Positions 25,753 through 33,507 of a stretch of DNA of 53,583 bases are shown piece by piece (the first letter of the stretch is position 1; the number at the start of each line of letters is the position of its first letter). Source of the DNA: JOPF133 sp052144935. GTDB lineage: Bacteria > Acidobacteriota > Terriglobia > Bryobacterales > Bryobacteraceae. A program made the translations under genes and the position numbers. The notes beneath the pieces are model-generated. The model did no database searches. It saw nothing but the letters and a program-made list of their open reading frames with translations, and was not told the origin of the DNA. Location: NCBI GenBank assembly GCA_052144935.1, contig JBKQPR010000212.1, positions 1-53,583 on the forward strand, given 5' to 3'.

Positions 25753-27602
25753 TGCCCGCCGATCTGTCGCCGCTGTGGATTTCGCTGCGCACCTCCACAG
25801 TCGCCACCGGGCTGGCGTTCGTAGCGGGCATTGCGGCGGCCCGCCTGGTGTGCGGCTATCGCGGCCGCGCCCGCGGCCTGCTGGATGGCGTGCTGATCCT
25901 GCCGCTGGTCCTGCCTCCCACGGTGGTGGGATTCTTTCTGCTGCTGCTCTTCGGGCGGCGAAGCTGGATCGGGCATGCTCTGGCCGAGGCCGGCATCGCC
26001 ATCGCATTTTCCTGGCCCGCCACCGTGATCGCCGCCGCCGTGGTGGCGTTTCCGCTGATGTACCGCACCACCCTGGGCGCGTTCGAACAGGTGAATCCCA
26101 ACCTGCTGGACGCCGCCCGTACGCTGGGCGCGGGCGAGTGGCGCACCTTCCGCCGCGTGCTGCTGCCGCTGGCCTGGCCCGGCGTGATGGCCGGGACGGT
26201 GCTGGCTTTCGCCCGCGCGCTGGGCGAGTTCGGAGCCACGCTTATGCTGGCCGGCAATATCCCGGGACGCACCCAGACCATGCCGCTGGCGATTTTCTTC
26301 GCGGCCGAGGGCGGCGACACCGGGCGCGCGGTCGCCTGGGTGGCCGCCATGGTGGCGCTCTCGCTGGCCGGCATCGCGGCCATGAATTACTGGGGCGCCC
26401 CCGGGACCCCGCGGCGGGGCGCCCTCTGGGCCCACCGCGCCATGCCCGGCCGCCCCGCCCCGCCCGCGGCCGAGAGCCTGGCCGCGCCCATCGCCCTCAC
26501 GCGGCGCACCCAAGCGGCCGGCCCACCCGGCCCACGCGGCGAGCTGGAGGCCGAGATCCACAAAAGGCTGCCCGGCTTCACCCTGCGCGTGGCGCTCGGG
26601 GCGCGCGGCGGCGTCCTGGGCCTCTTAGGCGCATCCGGCTCCGGCAAAAGCCTGACGCTACGCGCCATCTGCGGCCTGGAAACTCCCCGCGAGGGCCGCA
26701 TCGTGCTCAACGGGCGGGTGCTCTTCGATTCCCGCCAGGGCATTCGCCTGCGCCCGTCCGAGCGGCGCGTGGGTATGGTGTTTCAGGATTACGCCCTCTT
26801 TCCGCACCTCACCGTGAAGGAGAATATCGGCTTTGGGCTGGCCCACCGCTCGGCCGTGGAGCGCGCGCGGCGGGTGGCGGAGTGGGCCCGGCTGGCCGGA
26901 ATCGAACCGCTGCTCGGCCGCTACCCCGCCGAGATCTCCGGAGGCCAGCGGCAGCGTGTGGCCCTGGCGCGCGCCCTCGCCATGGAACCGGAGGCGCTCC
27001 TGCTCGACGAGCCTTTTTCCGCCCTGGACACCCACCTGCGCCGCCAGCTTGAAGAGCAACTGCGCGAAATCCTGGCCGGCTTCGGCGGCGTCACCGTTTT
27101 CGTCACGCACGACCGCAACGAGGCCTACCGCCTCTCGGACCATCTGGTGACCCTGGCCTCCGGGCGAGTGGCCGCCAGCGGAACCAAACAGGAGCTGTTC
27201 GAGCGGCCCGGTTCGGTGGAGGTAGCCCGCCTGACCGGCTGCAAGAACCTGGCCCCCCTGCGCGTGGTGGGCCCGGGACGCATCCAGGTGGACGATTGGA
27301 ACTGCCGCCTGCGTGTGGCCGCTCCCCTGATCGGCATGATCTTTGTGGGCATTCGCGCGCACGACCTGCGCTTCGTGGACGGCCCGGAAGGCGAAAACAC
27401 CTTCCCCTGCTGGCTGGCCGGCTCGATCGATTCGCCCTTCGAGACCACCCTGTATCTGCGGCTGGGCCAGCCGCCCGAGCCGGGCGACCATCCGCACTTG
27501 GAAGCCGAATTGCCACGTGAAGCCTGGGCCGCCCTGGAGGCCAGGACGCAGCCGTGGTATGTGCGGCTGGAACCCGAACGCCTGCTGCTGCTGGAGGAAT
27601 AG
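25752..27602 (+). CDS. modBC: fused molybdate ABC transporter permease-ATPase
   Basis: The 616-aa protein joins ModB and ModC. Residues 1-215 are a permease with five or six helices and the EAA-type loop LDAARTLGAGEWRTFRRVLLPLAWPG with ARALGEFGATLMLAGNIPG. A Pro/Ala-rich linker (about 217-260) leads to an ABC ATPase: Walker A GASGSGKS near 293, Q-loop VFQDYALFPH, signature ISGGQRQRV near 395, Walker B ALLLDEPF near 415 and switch VTHDRNEA. A C-terminal MOP/TOBE-like part (about 495-616) should bind oxyanion. Most bacteria encode these separately, so each transporter dimer here carries two fused chains. Confidence 0.94.
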   Translation: MPADLSPLWISLRTSTVATGLAFVAGIAAARLVCGYRGRARGLLDGVLILPLVLPPTVVGFFLLLLFGRRSWIGHALAEAGIAIAFSWPATVIAAAVVAFPLMYRTTLGAFEQVNPNLLDAARTLGAGEWRTFRRVLLPLAWPGVMAGTVLAFARALGEFGATLMLAGNIPGRTQTMPLAIFFAAEGGDTGRAVAWVAAMVALSLAGIAAMNYWGAPGTPRRGALWAHRAMPGRPAPPAAESLAAPIALTRRTQAAGPPGPRGELEAEIHKRLPGFTLRVALGARGGVLGLLGASGSGKSLTLRAICGLETPREGRIVLNGRVLFDSRQGIRLRPSERRVGMVFQDYALFPHLTVKENIGFGLAHRSAVERARRVAEWARLAGIEPLLGRYPAEISGGQRQRVALARALAMEPEALLLDEPFSALDTHLRRQLEEQLREILAGFGGVTVFVTHDRNEAYRLSDHLVTLASGRVAASGTKQELFERPGSVEVARLTGCKNLAPLRVVGPGRIQVDDWNCRLRVAAPLIGMIFVGIRAHDLRFVDGPEGENTFPCWLAGSIDSPFETTLYLRLGQPPEPGDHPHLEAELPREAWAALEARTQPWYVRLEPERLLLLEE

Positions 27603-27723
27603 ATCGGAGTGCCGGGAACCATTCGTCGGCGATCCTTCGTTCACCGTTGACTTCTACGCGTTTACAGGAGAAGCGCCAGTCTTGAGCCCACTGCTGCCTG
27701 TTCAGTTGAAGACCTGACCGGAC

Positions 27724-27786
27724 GCCTATGCAGTTTCTAATCGCGGTCAGGTGACGGATGGCCCTCGGCGGCCAAACGGCATTCAT
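27724..27786 (-). pseudogene. ParE-type toxin start, truncated after about 20 residues
   Basis: The ATG at 27786 overlaps the stop of the upstream antitoxin in ATGA, as in intact parDE-type operons. The frame opens MNAVWPPRAIRHLTAIRNCI, which matches the first strand and helix of ParE/RelE toxins, then changes abruptly to unrelated sequence that runs into the antisense of modBC. The toxin is therefore cut after its first helix. The stub could still be translated as a long nonsense chain. Confidence 0.6.
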
Positions 27787-28043
27787 CGCGGAGCGTTCTT
27801 CTCACCGGCCGCCCCCCAGGACTTCAGCCAGGTCGAGACCTTTTCATGGCTTACTGCCCTTCCCGCGTCCAGTTCCCCGATAGCCGCATGGATCTCACCA
27901 AGCTGCCACTCCTCCTGCTCCACGTACGCGGCTATGGCCTCGGCAGCCAGAAAGGACGTCGAACGTTTTGAATGCCTGGCCAGCGCAGCCAAGCGTTGCT
28001 TTGTCGCTGAATCGAGCCGGATGGAAAGGGTTTCGGTCATCAT
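27783..28043 (-). CDS. ribbon-helix-helix antitoxin, orphaned
   Basis: The protein (86 aa from ATG 28043; a GTG at 28061 would add six residues) begins MMTETLSIRLDSATKQRLAA followed by LARHSKRSTSFLAAEAIAAY, the strand-helix-helix of CopG/ParD-like DNA-binding antitoxins. The C-terminal half (EEWQLGEIHAAIGELDAGRA, VSTWLKSWG) is the toxin-wrapping tail with the usual late Trp residues. It would repress its own promoter, facing away from the kdpD-like genes. Because its toxin is truncated, it is now an orphan that might still neutralise related toxins elsewhere. Confidence 0.88.
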   Translation of the reverse strand: MMTETLSIRLDSATKQRLAALARHSKRSTSFLAAEAIAAYVEQEEWQLGEIHAAIGELDAGRAVSHEKVSTWLKSWGAAGEKNAPR

Positions 28044-28165
28044 TTGTGCTCGCTTGTACACAGCGTAACCATTCCCAAACTGGCCAGCCGCGCCGAACCA
28101 TCGAGGTCGAGCGACAGGAAATTGGCCGTCGATTTCCCCGCCCCGACTCTTAGTATCCTGGGTAA

Positions 28166-29275
28166 GTGGCCGCCCGCACCGATCACCGACCGAGTCCCGA
28201 AGAGCTGCTGCGCCGCGTGCAGGCCGCGGAACGGCGCGAGCGGCGCGGCCGGCTCAAAGTCTTCCTGGGTTATGCTTCGCGCGTGGGCAAGACCTACCGC
28301 ATGTTCGACGAGGGCCGCCGCCGCAAGTTTCGCGGCCAGGATGTCGTGGCCGGGCTGGTGCAGACGGCCAACGCCGAGGAGATCGAGGGAATGCTTTCCT
28401 GCTTCGAGATCGTCCCTCCGATCCAGGAACGGCATGGCGGCCAGACCTACGAGGTGATCGACCTTCCGACACTCTTCCGCCGCCATCCGAGCGTTTGCCT
28501 GATCGACCAGTTGGCCTATGACAATCCGCCCGGCAGCCGCAATCCGCAACGCTGGCAGGATGTCGAAGACCTGCTCGATCGCGGCATCAGCGTCATCACG
28601 GCGGTCAACCTCCAGCACATCCGCGAGCAACAGCTCGATGTGGAGCGCCTCACCGGGAAGCGTGCTTCCTATAGCGTCCCGGAGGCCTTCCTGCGCGAGG
28701 CGGACGAAATCGAAGTGGTGGATGTGCCGCCCGAATCGCTGCTGGACCGCGGGGGCGACAAAAATCGCCCGGATCCGCGCGTGCTCGCCGAACTCCGCGA
28801 ATTGGCCCTGCTGCTGGCGGCCGACGTGGTGGACCGCCAGTTGCTCGAGTACCTGGAATCGCACGGGGTTACCGCCCGCTGGGGCGCGCAGGAGCGCATC
28901 CTGGTCTGCCTCACGCCGCGCTCGAACGCCGCCGCCATGCTGCGCAGCGGCCATCGCAACGCCCTGCGCTTCCACGGCGTGCTCATGGCCGTCTACGTGG
29001 AGCAGCCCGGGCTGCGCCCGCGGGACTCTCAAAAGCTGGAGGCGCACCTGGCCCTGGCCCGCGAATTGGGGGCCGAAGTACACTGCCTGCAGCGTTCTTC
29101 CGATTTCGTGGAGAGCATTCTCGATTTCGCGCGCGAACAACGCATCACGCAGCTCTTCCTGGGCCACACCGGAGAGGAGCGGAGGGTCTGGTTTTCGCGC
29201 GGTCCGATCGACCGCTTGATCGACGCCGCCGAGAATTTCGATGTGCGGCTGTTCCCGCATCCGGAGTCCGAATGA
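28166..29275 (+). CDS. KdpD-type sensor protein without histidine kinase, diverged copy
   Basis: The 369-aa protein starts at GTG 28166. Residues 29-240 are the KdpD N-terminal ATPase-like domain (Walker A GYASRVGKT, 35-43), and residues about 250-365 a Usp domain (ERILVCLTPRSNAAAMLRSG; FAREQRITQLFLGHTG). Canonical KdpD would continue with four membrane helices and a kinase; both are missing. The Walker B region reads LIDQLAYDNPPGS instead of the usual VDELAHTNxPGS: the Glu after Asp is Gln and the His is Tyr, so ATP turnover is probably lost. It overlaps the next gene in ATGA. I infer a non-catalytic partner of the second copy. Confidence 0.9.
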   Translation: MAARTDHRPSPEELLRRVQAAERRERRGRLKVFLGYASRVGKTYRMFDEGRRRKFRGQDVVAGLVQTANAEEIEGMLSCFEIVPPIQERHGGQTYEVIDLPTLFRRHPSVCLIDQLAYDNPPGSRNPQRWQDVEDLLDRGISVITAVNLQHIREQQLDVERLTGKRASYSVPEAFLREADEIEVVDVPPESLLDRGGDKNRPDPRVLAELRELALLLAADVVDRQLLEYLESHGVTARWGAQERILVCLTPRSNAAAMLRSGHRNALRFHGVLMAVYVEQPGLRPRDSQKLEAHLALARELGAEVHCLQRSSDFVESILDFAREQRITQLFLGHTGEERRVWFSRGPIDRLIDAAENFDVRLFPHPESE

Positions 29276-30378
29276 GCGGCCCCGCGCGCGGCAAACTCAC
29301 GATCTACCTGGGCTACGCCGCCGGCGTGGGCAAAACCTACCGCATGTTGCTGGAGGCGCAGGCGCTTAAGCAGCAGGGCGTGGATATCGTGATCGGCTAT
29401 TTCGAACCGCATGGCCGCAAGGAGACCATCGCCCTCACCGAGGGACTGGAAACCATCCCCCGCCGCGTGGTCCTTTACAGCAACGCGCGCTTCGAAGAAA
29501 TGGACACGGATGCCATTCTGCGCCGCCGCCCGGCGGTGGCCGTGGTGGACGAGTTCGCCCACACCAATGTGCCCGGCAGCCCGAGGCTCAAGCGCTGGCA
29601 GGACGTGCACGTGCTGCTGGAAGCCTCGATCGACGTGCTCGCCACCATGAACGTGCAGCACCTGGAGAGCCTCAACGACCAGGTGTACGACGCCACCGGC
29701 GTGCGCGTCCGCGAGACCGTGCCGGATTGGGTGGTGGACGAGGCCGACGAGGTGGTCCTCATCGACCTGACCACCCGCGCGCTGCGCAACCGCCTGGAGC
29801 GAGGGGTGGTCTATGCGCCCGAGAAAGCGCAGCGCGCCATGGACAACTTTTTCAATGAAGCCAACCTGGCGGCGCTACGCGAGATGGCCATGCGCCACAC
29901 CGCCCACGAGGTGGAGGAGAAGCTTCGCCCGACTCAAGCGCCGCCACAAACGGGAGTCGCTTTAGGGGCTGCCGGCGCCTGGGAAAGCGCTCCCCGGAGC
30001 TCCGAACGCATCCTCATCTGCCTCACCGGCCGTCCATCTTCCGCCGTGCTGATTCGCCGGGGCAAGCGCGTGGCCGACTATTTACAGGCCGATTGCCTGG
30101 CCATCCACGTGTGCCGGCCCGATGAATCCGACGCCGAAGCCGTGGAGCGGCACCTGAGTTTCGCGCGCAACCTGCGCATCGATACGCACATCGTCAACGC
30201 CAAAGACGTGCCGCGCGCCATCGCGGATTTCGCCCGCGCCCAGCGGATCACCCAGATCTTCATGGGCCGCTCGCTTCCCCTCCCCGTGTGGAAACGCTTC
30301 CGCGAGACCGTGGTGCAGCAAGTGGTGCGCCAGGCCAAGGACATGCAGATCACCATCGTGGCGGAGCGGCGGAAGTAG
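29272..30378 (+). CDS. KdpD-type sensor protein without histidine kinase, canonical copy
   Basis: The 368-aa protein has Walker A GYAAGVGKT (14-22) and an intact Walker B stretch VVDEFAHTNVPGS (91-103), followed by KRWQDVHVLLEASIDVLATM and VPDWVVDEADEVVLIDL, all typical of the KdpD sensor domain. The second part (from about 243, ERILICLTGRPSSAVLIRRG; ARAQRITQIFMGRSLPLPVW) is the Usp domain that in some KdpD proteins binds c-di-AMP. There is no membrane or kinase part. Stand-alone KdpD halves occur in some bacteria beside kdp operons; here kdpFABC is 20 kb away. The pair may sense ATP or c-di-AMP and act on a separate kinase. Confidence 0.92.
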   Translation: MSGPARGKLTIYLGYAAGVGKTYRMLLEAQALKQQGVDIVIGYFEPHGRKETIALTEGLETIPRRVVLYSNARFEEMDTDAILRRRPAVAVVDEFAHTNVPGSPRLKRWQDVHVLLEASIDVLATMNVQHLESLNDQVYDATGVRVRETVPDWVVDEADEVVLIDLTTRALRNRLERGVVYAPEKAQRAMDNFFNEANLAALREMAMRHTAHEVEEKLRPTQAPPQTGVALGAAGAWESAPRSSERILICLTGRPSSAVLIRRGKRVADYLQADCLAIHVCRPDESDAEAVERHLSFARNLRIDTHIVNAKDVPRAIADFARAQRITQIFMGRSLPLPVWKRFRETVVQQVVRQAKDMQITIVAERRK

Positions 30379-30401
30379 GTCCCCGACTGCGAGATTCGGC
30401 G
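30376..30401. repeat. fragment of dispersed repeat family P
   Basis: TAGGTCCCCGACTGCGAGAT and the following TCGGCG closely match the left end of copy 2 (20201 onward). Only this end is present, and it starts at the stop codon of the KdpD-like gene, so the repeat supplies that stop. Confidence 0.6.
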
Positions 30402-30488
30402 GGCAAAGTGGAGACGGTCTTCGCGGTGGATCACCTGGCCAGCTACCCACCTTTCACTCCCGAGGAGAGCGACGTGGCGGAGGTTTAG
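30402..30488 (+). pseudogene. 3' end of a lost gene
   Basis: A short frame reads VETVFAVDHLASYPPFTPEE and ends SDVAEV at TAG 30488. It looks like the genuine C-terminus of a cytoplasmic protein but is cut off upstream by the P-repeat fragment. The family was not recognised. Confidence 0.3.
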
Positions 30489-30566
30489 CAGCCCGAGCGG
30501 CGCGGATTGCGGCAGGTTGCGTCAGCATGCGCGGCCCCAAGGAAGCCCTCGGCGCGGGTGGCAAAA

Positions 30567-30959
30567 ATGGCAGGAAATGGCAGGAAACTGAGGCCAAAGC
30601 AAGAGGAAGCGATCATTGCGCTACTGACCAACCGCAGCGTTGAGGATGCCGCTCGCGCCATCAAAATCGGAGCCAGAACGTTGTATCGATGGCTGAGCGA
30701 AGCGGAGTTCGACCAAGCCCACCGGAAGGCGCGCCGCACCGCTTTTGGGCAAGGCACGGCGCGGTTGCAGCAGTCGGCAAATGCGGCCGTTTCTACTGTC
30801 CTCAGAGTCATGGTGGATCAGAACACGCCAGCATCCACGAAGCTCCGGGCTGCGGATCTGGTGCTGACGCATGGCGCGAAGGCAATCGAGATCGAAGACA
30901 TCGAAGCCCGCCTGTCGGAACTGGAACGAGCCGCGGACGAATCGAAGACCCGAAGGTGA
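30567..30959 (+). CDS. helix-turn-helix protein resembling phage terminase small subunits
   Basis: The 130-aa protein starts MAGNGRKLRPKQEEAIIALL and continues NRSVEDAARAIKIGARTLYR-W-L, a clear helix-turn-helix of the homeodomain-like phage type. It is followed by YRWLSEAEFDQAHRKAR and a helical tail with SELERAADESK. Such proteins are annotated in Solibacter-type genomes as terminase small subunit-like or hypothetical. No terminase large subunit or other phage gene is near, so a domesticated regulator is more likely than a prophage. A start at 30567 (ATG) is preferred to 30507. The three small genes that follow are tightly packed. Confidence 0.8.
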   Translation: MAGNGRKLRPKQEEAIIALLTNRSVEDAARAIKIGARTLYRWLSEAEFDQAHRKARRTAFGQGTARLQQSANAAVSTVLRVMVDQNTPASTKLRAADLVLTHGAKAIEIEDIEARLSELERAADESKTRR

Positions 30960-30972
30960 GGCAGGAGATGGC

Positions 30973-31239
30973 ATGTCGAGAGTTCTGAGGCGACTCGAAA
31001 AGCTCGAAGCAAGGTTGACGGACCGGAGCCACCTGACGCCGCATTCACAAGAGTGGTTCGACTATTGGCGAGAGCGGCTCGACCGCTGTCTTGTCGATGG
31101 CGACGACAAGGCCCTTGCTGGAATGCCAGTTGAATTCTACCGCGCCATGACCGAACTGGCGGTAAAGGAAGAAGAGGCCGAACGCGCCCGTCAGGTGCCT
31201 ATCAATGAAGACGGTAATTCGTCGAACCGGCAGGCTTGA
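30973..31239 (+). CDS. small protein with Arg/Leu/Glu helical head (88 aa), cassette member A
   Basis: It starts 13 bp after the HTH gene, with GGAG placed 8 bases before ATG 30973. The head SRVLRRLEKLEARLTDRS is an amphipathic helix, then WFDYWRERLDRCLVDGDDKA and MPVEFYRAMTELAVKEEEAE form further helices. No known domain was recognised. The head resembles those of the next two genes, and the gene overlaps the next by 35 bases. Function unknown. Confidence 0.7.
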   Translation: MSRVLRRLEKLEARLTDRSHLTPHSQEWFDYWRERLDRCLVDGDDKALAGMPVEFYRAMTELAVKEEEAERARQVPINEDGNSSNRQA

Positions 31240-31537
31240 GAATCAGCTCCCGCTCGCTGGGAATCCGCGGGACCGCTTTCGCCCGGTCATTCGCAGACTG
31301 GACCGCAAGCCAGGCTTAGAGAATGCCACGTGCAAACGGACTCTGTGGTCGAACGGCACGGTGTTTGAGATGGTGTGGCTGAACAGGCACGACGACCGTC
31401 CTGGCGAACCGACCGCAGAGGAACTGGACCGGTGGGTGGCCACCTTCCCGGTGGAGGCGCTACCGGGACAGCCACAGACGGGCCGGCTCGGGGAGAGCAA
31501 AGATGATAAGCAGAAGTCTCAGGCGGCGTTTGGTTGA
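31205..31537 (+). CDS. small protein with Arg/Leu/Glu helical head (110 aa), cassette member B
   Basis: It starts inside the end of cassette member A. The head is TVIRRTGRLENQLPL, then a segment FRPVIRRLDRKPGLENATCK, TVFEMVWLNRHDDRPG and PTAEELDRWVATFPVEALPG. The middle reads like a small alpha/beta domain: strand, long loop, strand, then a TAEELDRW helix. From memory, small proteins of this pattern recur in Solibacter-like genomes. No function is known to me. It overlaps member C by 35 bases as well. Confidence 0.65.
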   Translation: MKTVIRRTGRLENQLPLAGNPRDRFRPVIRRLDRKPGLENATCKRTLWSNGTVFEMVWLNRHDDRPGEPTAEELDRWVATFPVEALPGQPQTGRLGESKDDKQKSQAAFG

Positions 31538-31697
31538 CCTGGAATCGCGTATCCGGCCTGTGGTTGGCGAGCCGATGGTAATCGCCGTGGACTTCGTCGA
31601 TGCAGACGGAACCGTTGTGGATCACAAGGACTTCACGGTCCACGCCCCGGCCCCGAAACGCCCCGGCCAGCGAAAGCGACCATCGCGAAACCACTGA
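31503..31697 (+). CDS. small protein with Arg/Leu/Glu helical head (64 aa), cassette member C
   Basis: It begins MISRSLRRRLVDLESRIRPV, then a short strand pair (PMVIAVDFVDADGTVVDHKD) and a basic tail KRPGQRKRPSRNH. It is the last of three overlapping small genes sharing the head motif (R-R-x-x-x-L-E-x-R/Q). The same middle beta segment type as in member B suggests descent from one another by duplication. Function unknown. Confidence 0.6.
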   Translation: MISRSLRRRLVDLESRIRPVVGEPMVIAVDFVDADGTVVDHKDFTVHAPAPKRPGQRKRPSRNH

Positions 31698-31807
31698 GCC
31701 TGAGATAGCTACCGATATTAGTAGATAACGCCCGATATTTGGAACCATGACGCACGATTGCAAGCGCCACGGGACGACTACCCTGTTTGCACGGGTGCTC
31801 CAGCCCT

Positions 31808-31937
31808 TGCTAACAGGCGCAGATCAGACACAAAAAAGCGAAAAGCGAAGAACATGCGTATATAAGGCGAAGATTGAACAAGGAGGCGTTTATTCGTTTT
31901 TTCTTCGCTTTTGGTGCCTGATCTTGGCCTGTTAGCA
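31808..31937. mobile_element. 130-bp MITE-like element with imperfect inverted ends
   Basis: The left arm TGCTAACAGGCGCAGATCAG (31808 onward) pairs with the right arm ending CTGATCTTGGCCTGTTAGCA (31918-31937). Pairing continues inwards through CAC and GCGAAAAGCGAAG against CTTCGCTTTTGGTG, about 35 bp in all with a few mismatches. The core is AT-rich (TATATAAGG), in sharp contrast to its surroundings. The ends are TG...CA. No transposase is encoded and no convincing target-site duplication was found. It sits just upstream of the Ser/Thr kinase gene and might affect its promoter. Confidence 0.6.
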
Positions 31938-32037
31938 GGCCCGGAGCGGAACGCGCGCGGTCGGCCTGTTCTGATCCCGTGTTGCAATCGGCACCGAGGT
32001 AGGGCAGAATGAATTCTCGGAGTGGCAGAGCGCTGTT

Positions 32038-33501
32038 GTGCCGTACCCCAATTCAGACGTTGTGTCGCCGGGCGAGTTTGTCCTGCACTACCAGGTTCAG
32101 CAACGTCTCGGCGCCGGGGGTATGGGGGTCGTTTACAAAGCCCTGGACACCAAGCTGAAGCGCTATGTTGCCCTGAAGTTTCTCCCGGCGGACGTGGGAT
32201 CCGACCCCAGCTACCGGGAGCGGCTGCTGCGCGAAGCGCTGGCCGCTTCGGCCATCGATCACCCCAACATGGGCGTGGTGCACGCGATCGAGGAGATTGA
32301 CGGAGGCCGTCCGTTCATCGTGATGGCCTACTATGAAGGCGAGTCTCTCAAGGACCGCCTCGGGCGGGGGCCGCTTGCTACGGCTCAGGTGATCGACATC
32401 GCGATCCAGGTGGCTCGCGGATTGGCGAAAGCCCACGAACTGGGCATCATTCACCGCGATATCAAACCTTCCAACCTGATTCTGACCCGCGACGGGGTGG
32501 TGAAGATCGTGGATTTCGGCTTGGCCCGGATTTCGGGCGCGGACAACCTGACCAAAACCGGGACGACCGTGGGAACCGCCGCCTACATGTCGCCGGAACA
32601 GGCCGTGCACTCCGCCATGGACCGCCGGACGGACATCTGGTCGCTCGGGGTGGTGATCCACGAGATGCTCCGCGGCGATGTTCCGTTCCATGGCGACAAC
32701 GCTATCAGCACGCTGTATGCCGTGGTGCATCATGCGCCGGACCCGCTCACGGGCGCGCCGCCGGCTCTGGCGGCGATTGTTAGCAGGTGCTTGAAGAAGA
32801 ATCCACAGGAGCGGTACGGGGCGGCCCACGAGCTGATCGACGAGATGGAGCGCGGGCGGGCGGGAATGTTCGGGGGCGCGGTTACCGAGACCATGGTCAT
32901 GCTGGAATCCAGGCGATCGGTGCGGCGAACGCCGATCGTGATCGCCACGGCGGCGGTTTTGCTGGTAGTGGCCACAGGTGTTTTATGGCGGGAAATCTCG
33001 CGAAGCCCGGCGCCCGCGCAGACGAAAGCTGAGGTGCCAGCGCCGGCGGTTGCCTCGCCAGCGCCCGTGCAGAAGGCGGAACCGGCTCCCAAACTGCCGG
33101 CCGCTCCCAAGCCCGAGCAGGTTGCCCCCAGGGCGGAGCCGGCTGCTCCCCGGACGGGGCCGGGTGCGTCCCAGGCGGAGCCGGCCCCGGCTGTGGCGAA
33201 GCTGCCTCCGGTGCGGCGCGCCTTGAGCGCCGCCGAATACGGAGGACCGCTACACGGCGAATTGCAGTGGTCGGGCACGCTGGGGAGCGGAAGAACGCTA
33301 ACGATCCAAGCAGGGCAGGTGGTTTCCGGGTCATTGACCGACGACCTGCCGCTGGCGCCCATCACGGTGGAGGTTGCGCCTGCCGGTATTGGTGTGGTCG
33401 AGGCGCCCTCGGCGCGCAACCAGTGGGACCGGCTGGTGCTGCGCAATGACTCGGGAGGAGTGGTCAGCAACATTACGGTGCGCTGGAAGATTGTGAGGTA
33501 G
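32038..33501 (+). CDS. membrane Ser/Thr protein kinase (PknB type)
   Basis: The 487-aa protein starts at GTG 32038. The kinase domain (about 16-275) is complete: glycine loop LGAGGMGVVYKA, ATP-binding Lys47, HRDIKPSN (139-146), DFG 159-161 and the SPEQ activation-segment end. One membrane helix follows (about 299-317), then a Pro/Ala-rich stalk to about 395 and an extracytoplasmic beta domain (GELQWSGTLGSGRTLTIQAG). The stalk and sensor are unlike PASTA repeats. The next gene, a secreted pseudo-caspase-like protein, begins 7 bp downstream, so the two are almost surely an operon. Confidence 0.93.
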   Translation: MPYPNSDVVSPGEFVLHYQVQQRLGAGGMGVVYKALDTKLKRYVALKFLPADVGSDPSYRERLLREALAASAIDHPNMGVVHAIEEIDGGRPFIVMAYYEGESLKDRLGRGPLATAQVIDIAIQVARGLAKAHELGIIHRDIKPSNLILTRDGVVKIVDFGLARISGADNLTKTGTTVGTAAYMSPEQAVHSAMDRRTDIWSLGVVIHEMLRGDVPFHGDNAISTLYAVVHHAPDPLTGAPPALAAIVSRCLKKNPQERYGAAHELIDEMERGRAGMFGGAVTETMVMLESRRSVRRTPIVIATAAVLLVVATGVLWREISRSPAPAQTKAEVPAPAVASPAPVQKAEPAPKLPAAPKPEQVAPRAEPAAPRTGPGASQAEPAPAVAKLPPVRRALSAAEYGGPLHGELQWSGTLGSGRTLTIQAGQVVSGSLTDDLPLAPITVEVAPAGIGVVEAPSARNQWDRLVLRNDSGGVVSNITVRWKIVR

Positions 33502-33507
33502 TCGTCG

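Noticed and set aside
30567..31697. Prophage, because of the terminase-small-like protein
   Set aside because: No large terminase, portal, capsid, integrase or lysis gene is nearby, so a cassette or domesticated gene is more likely.
31747..31935. 62-codon frame across the MITE-like element
   Set aside because: It is formed by the inverted ends of the element and has no domain.
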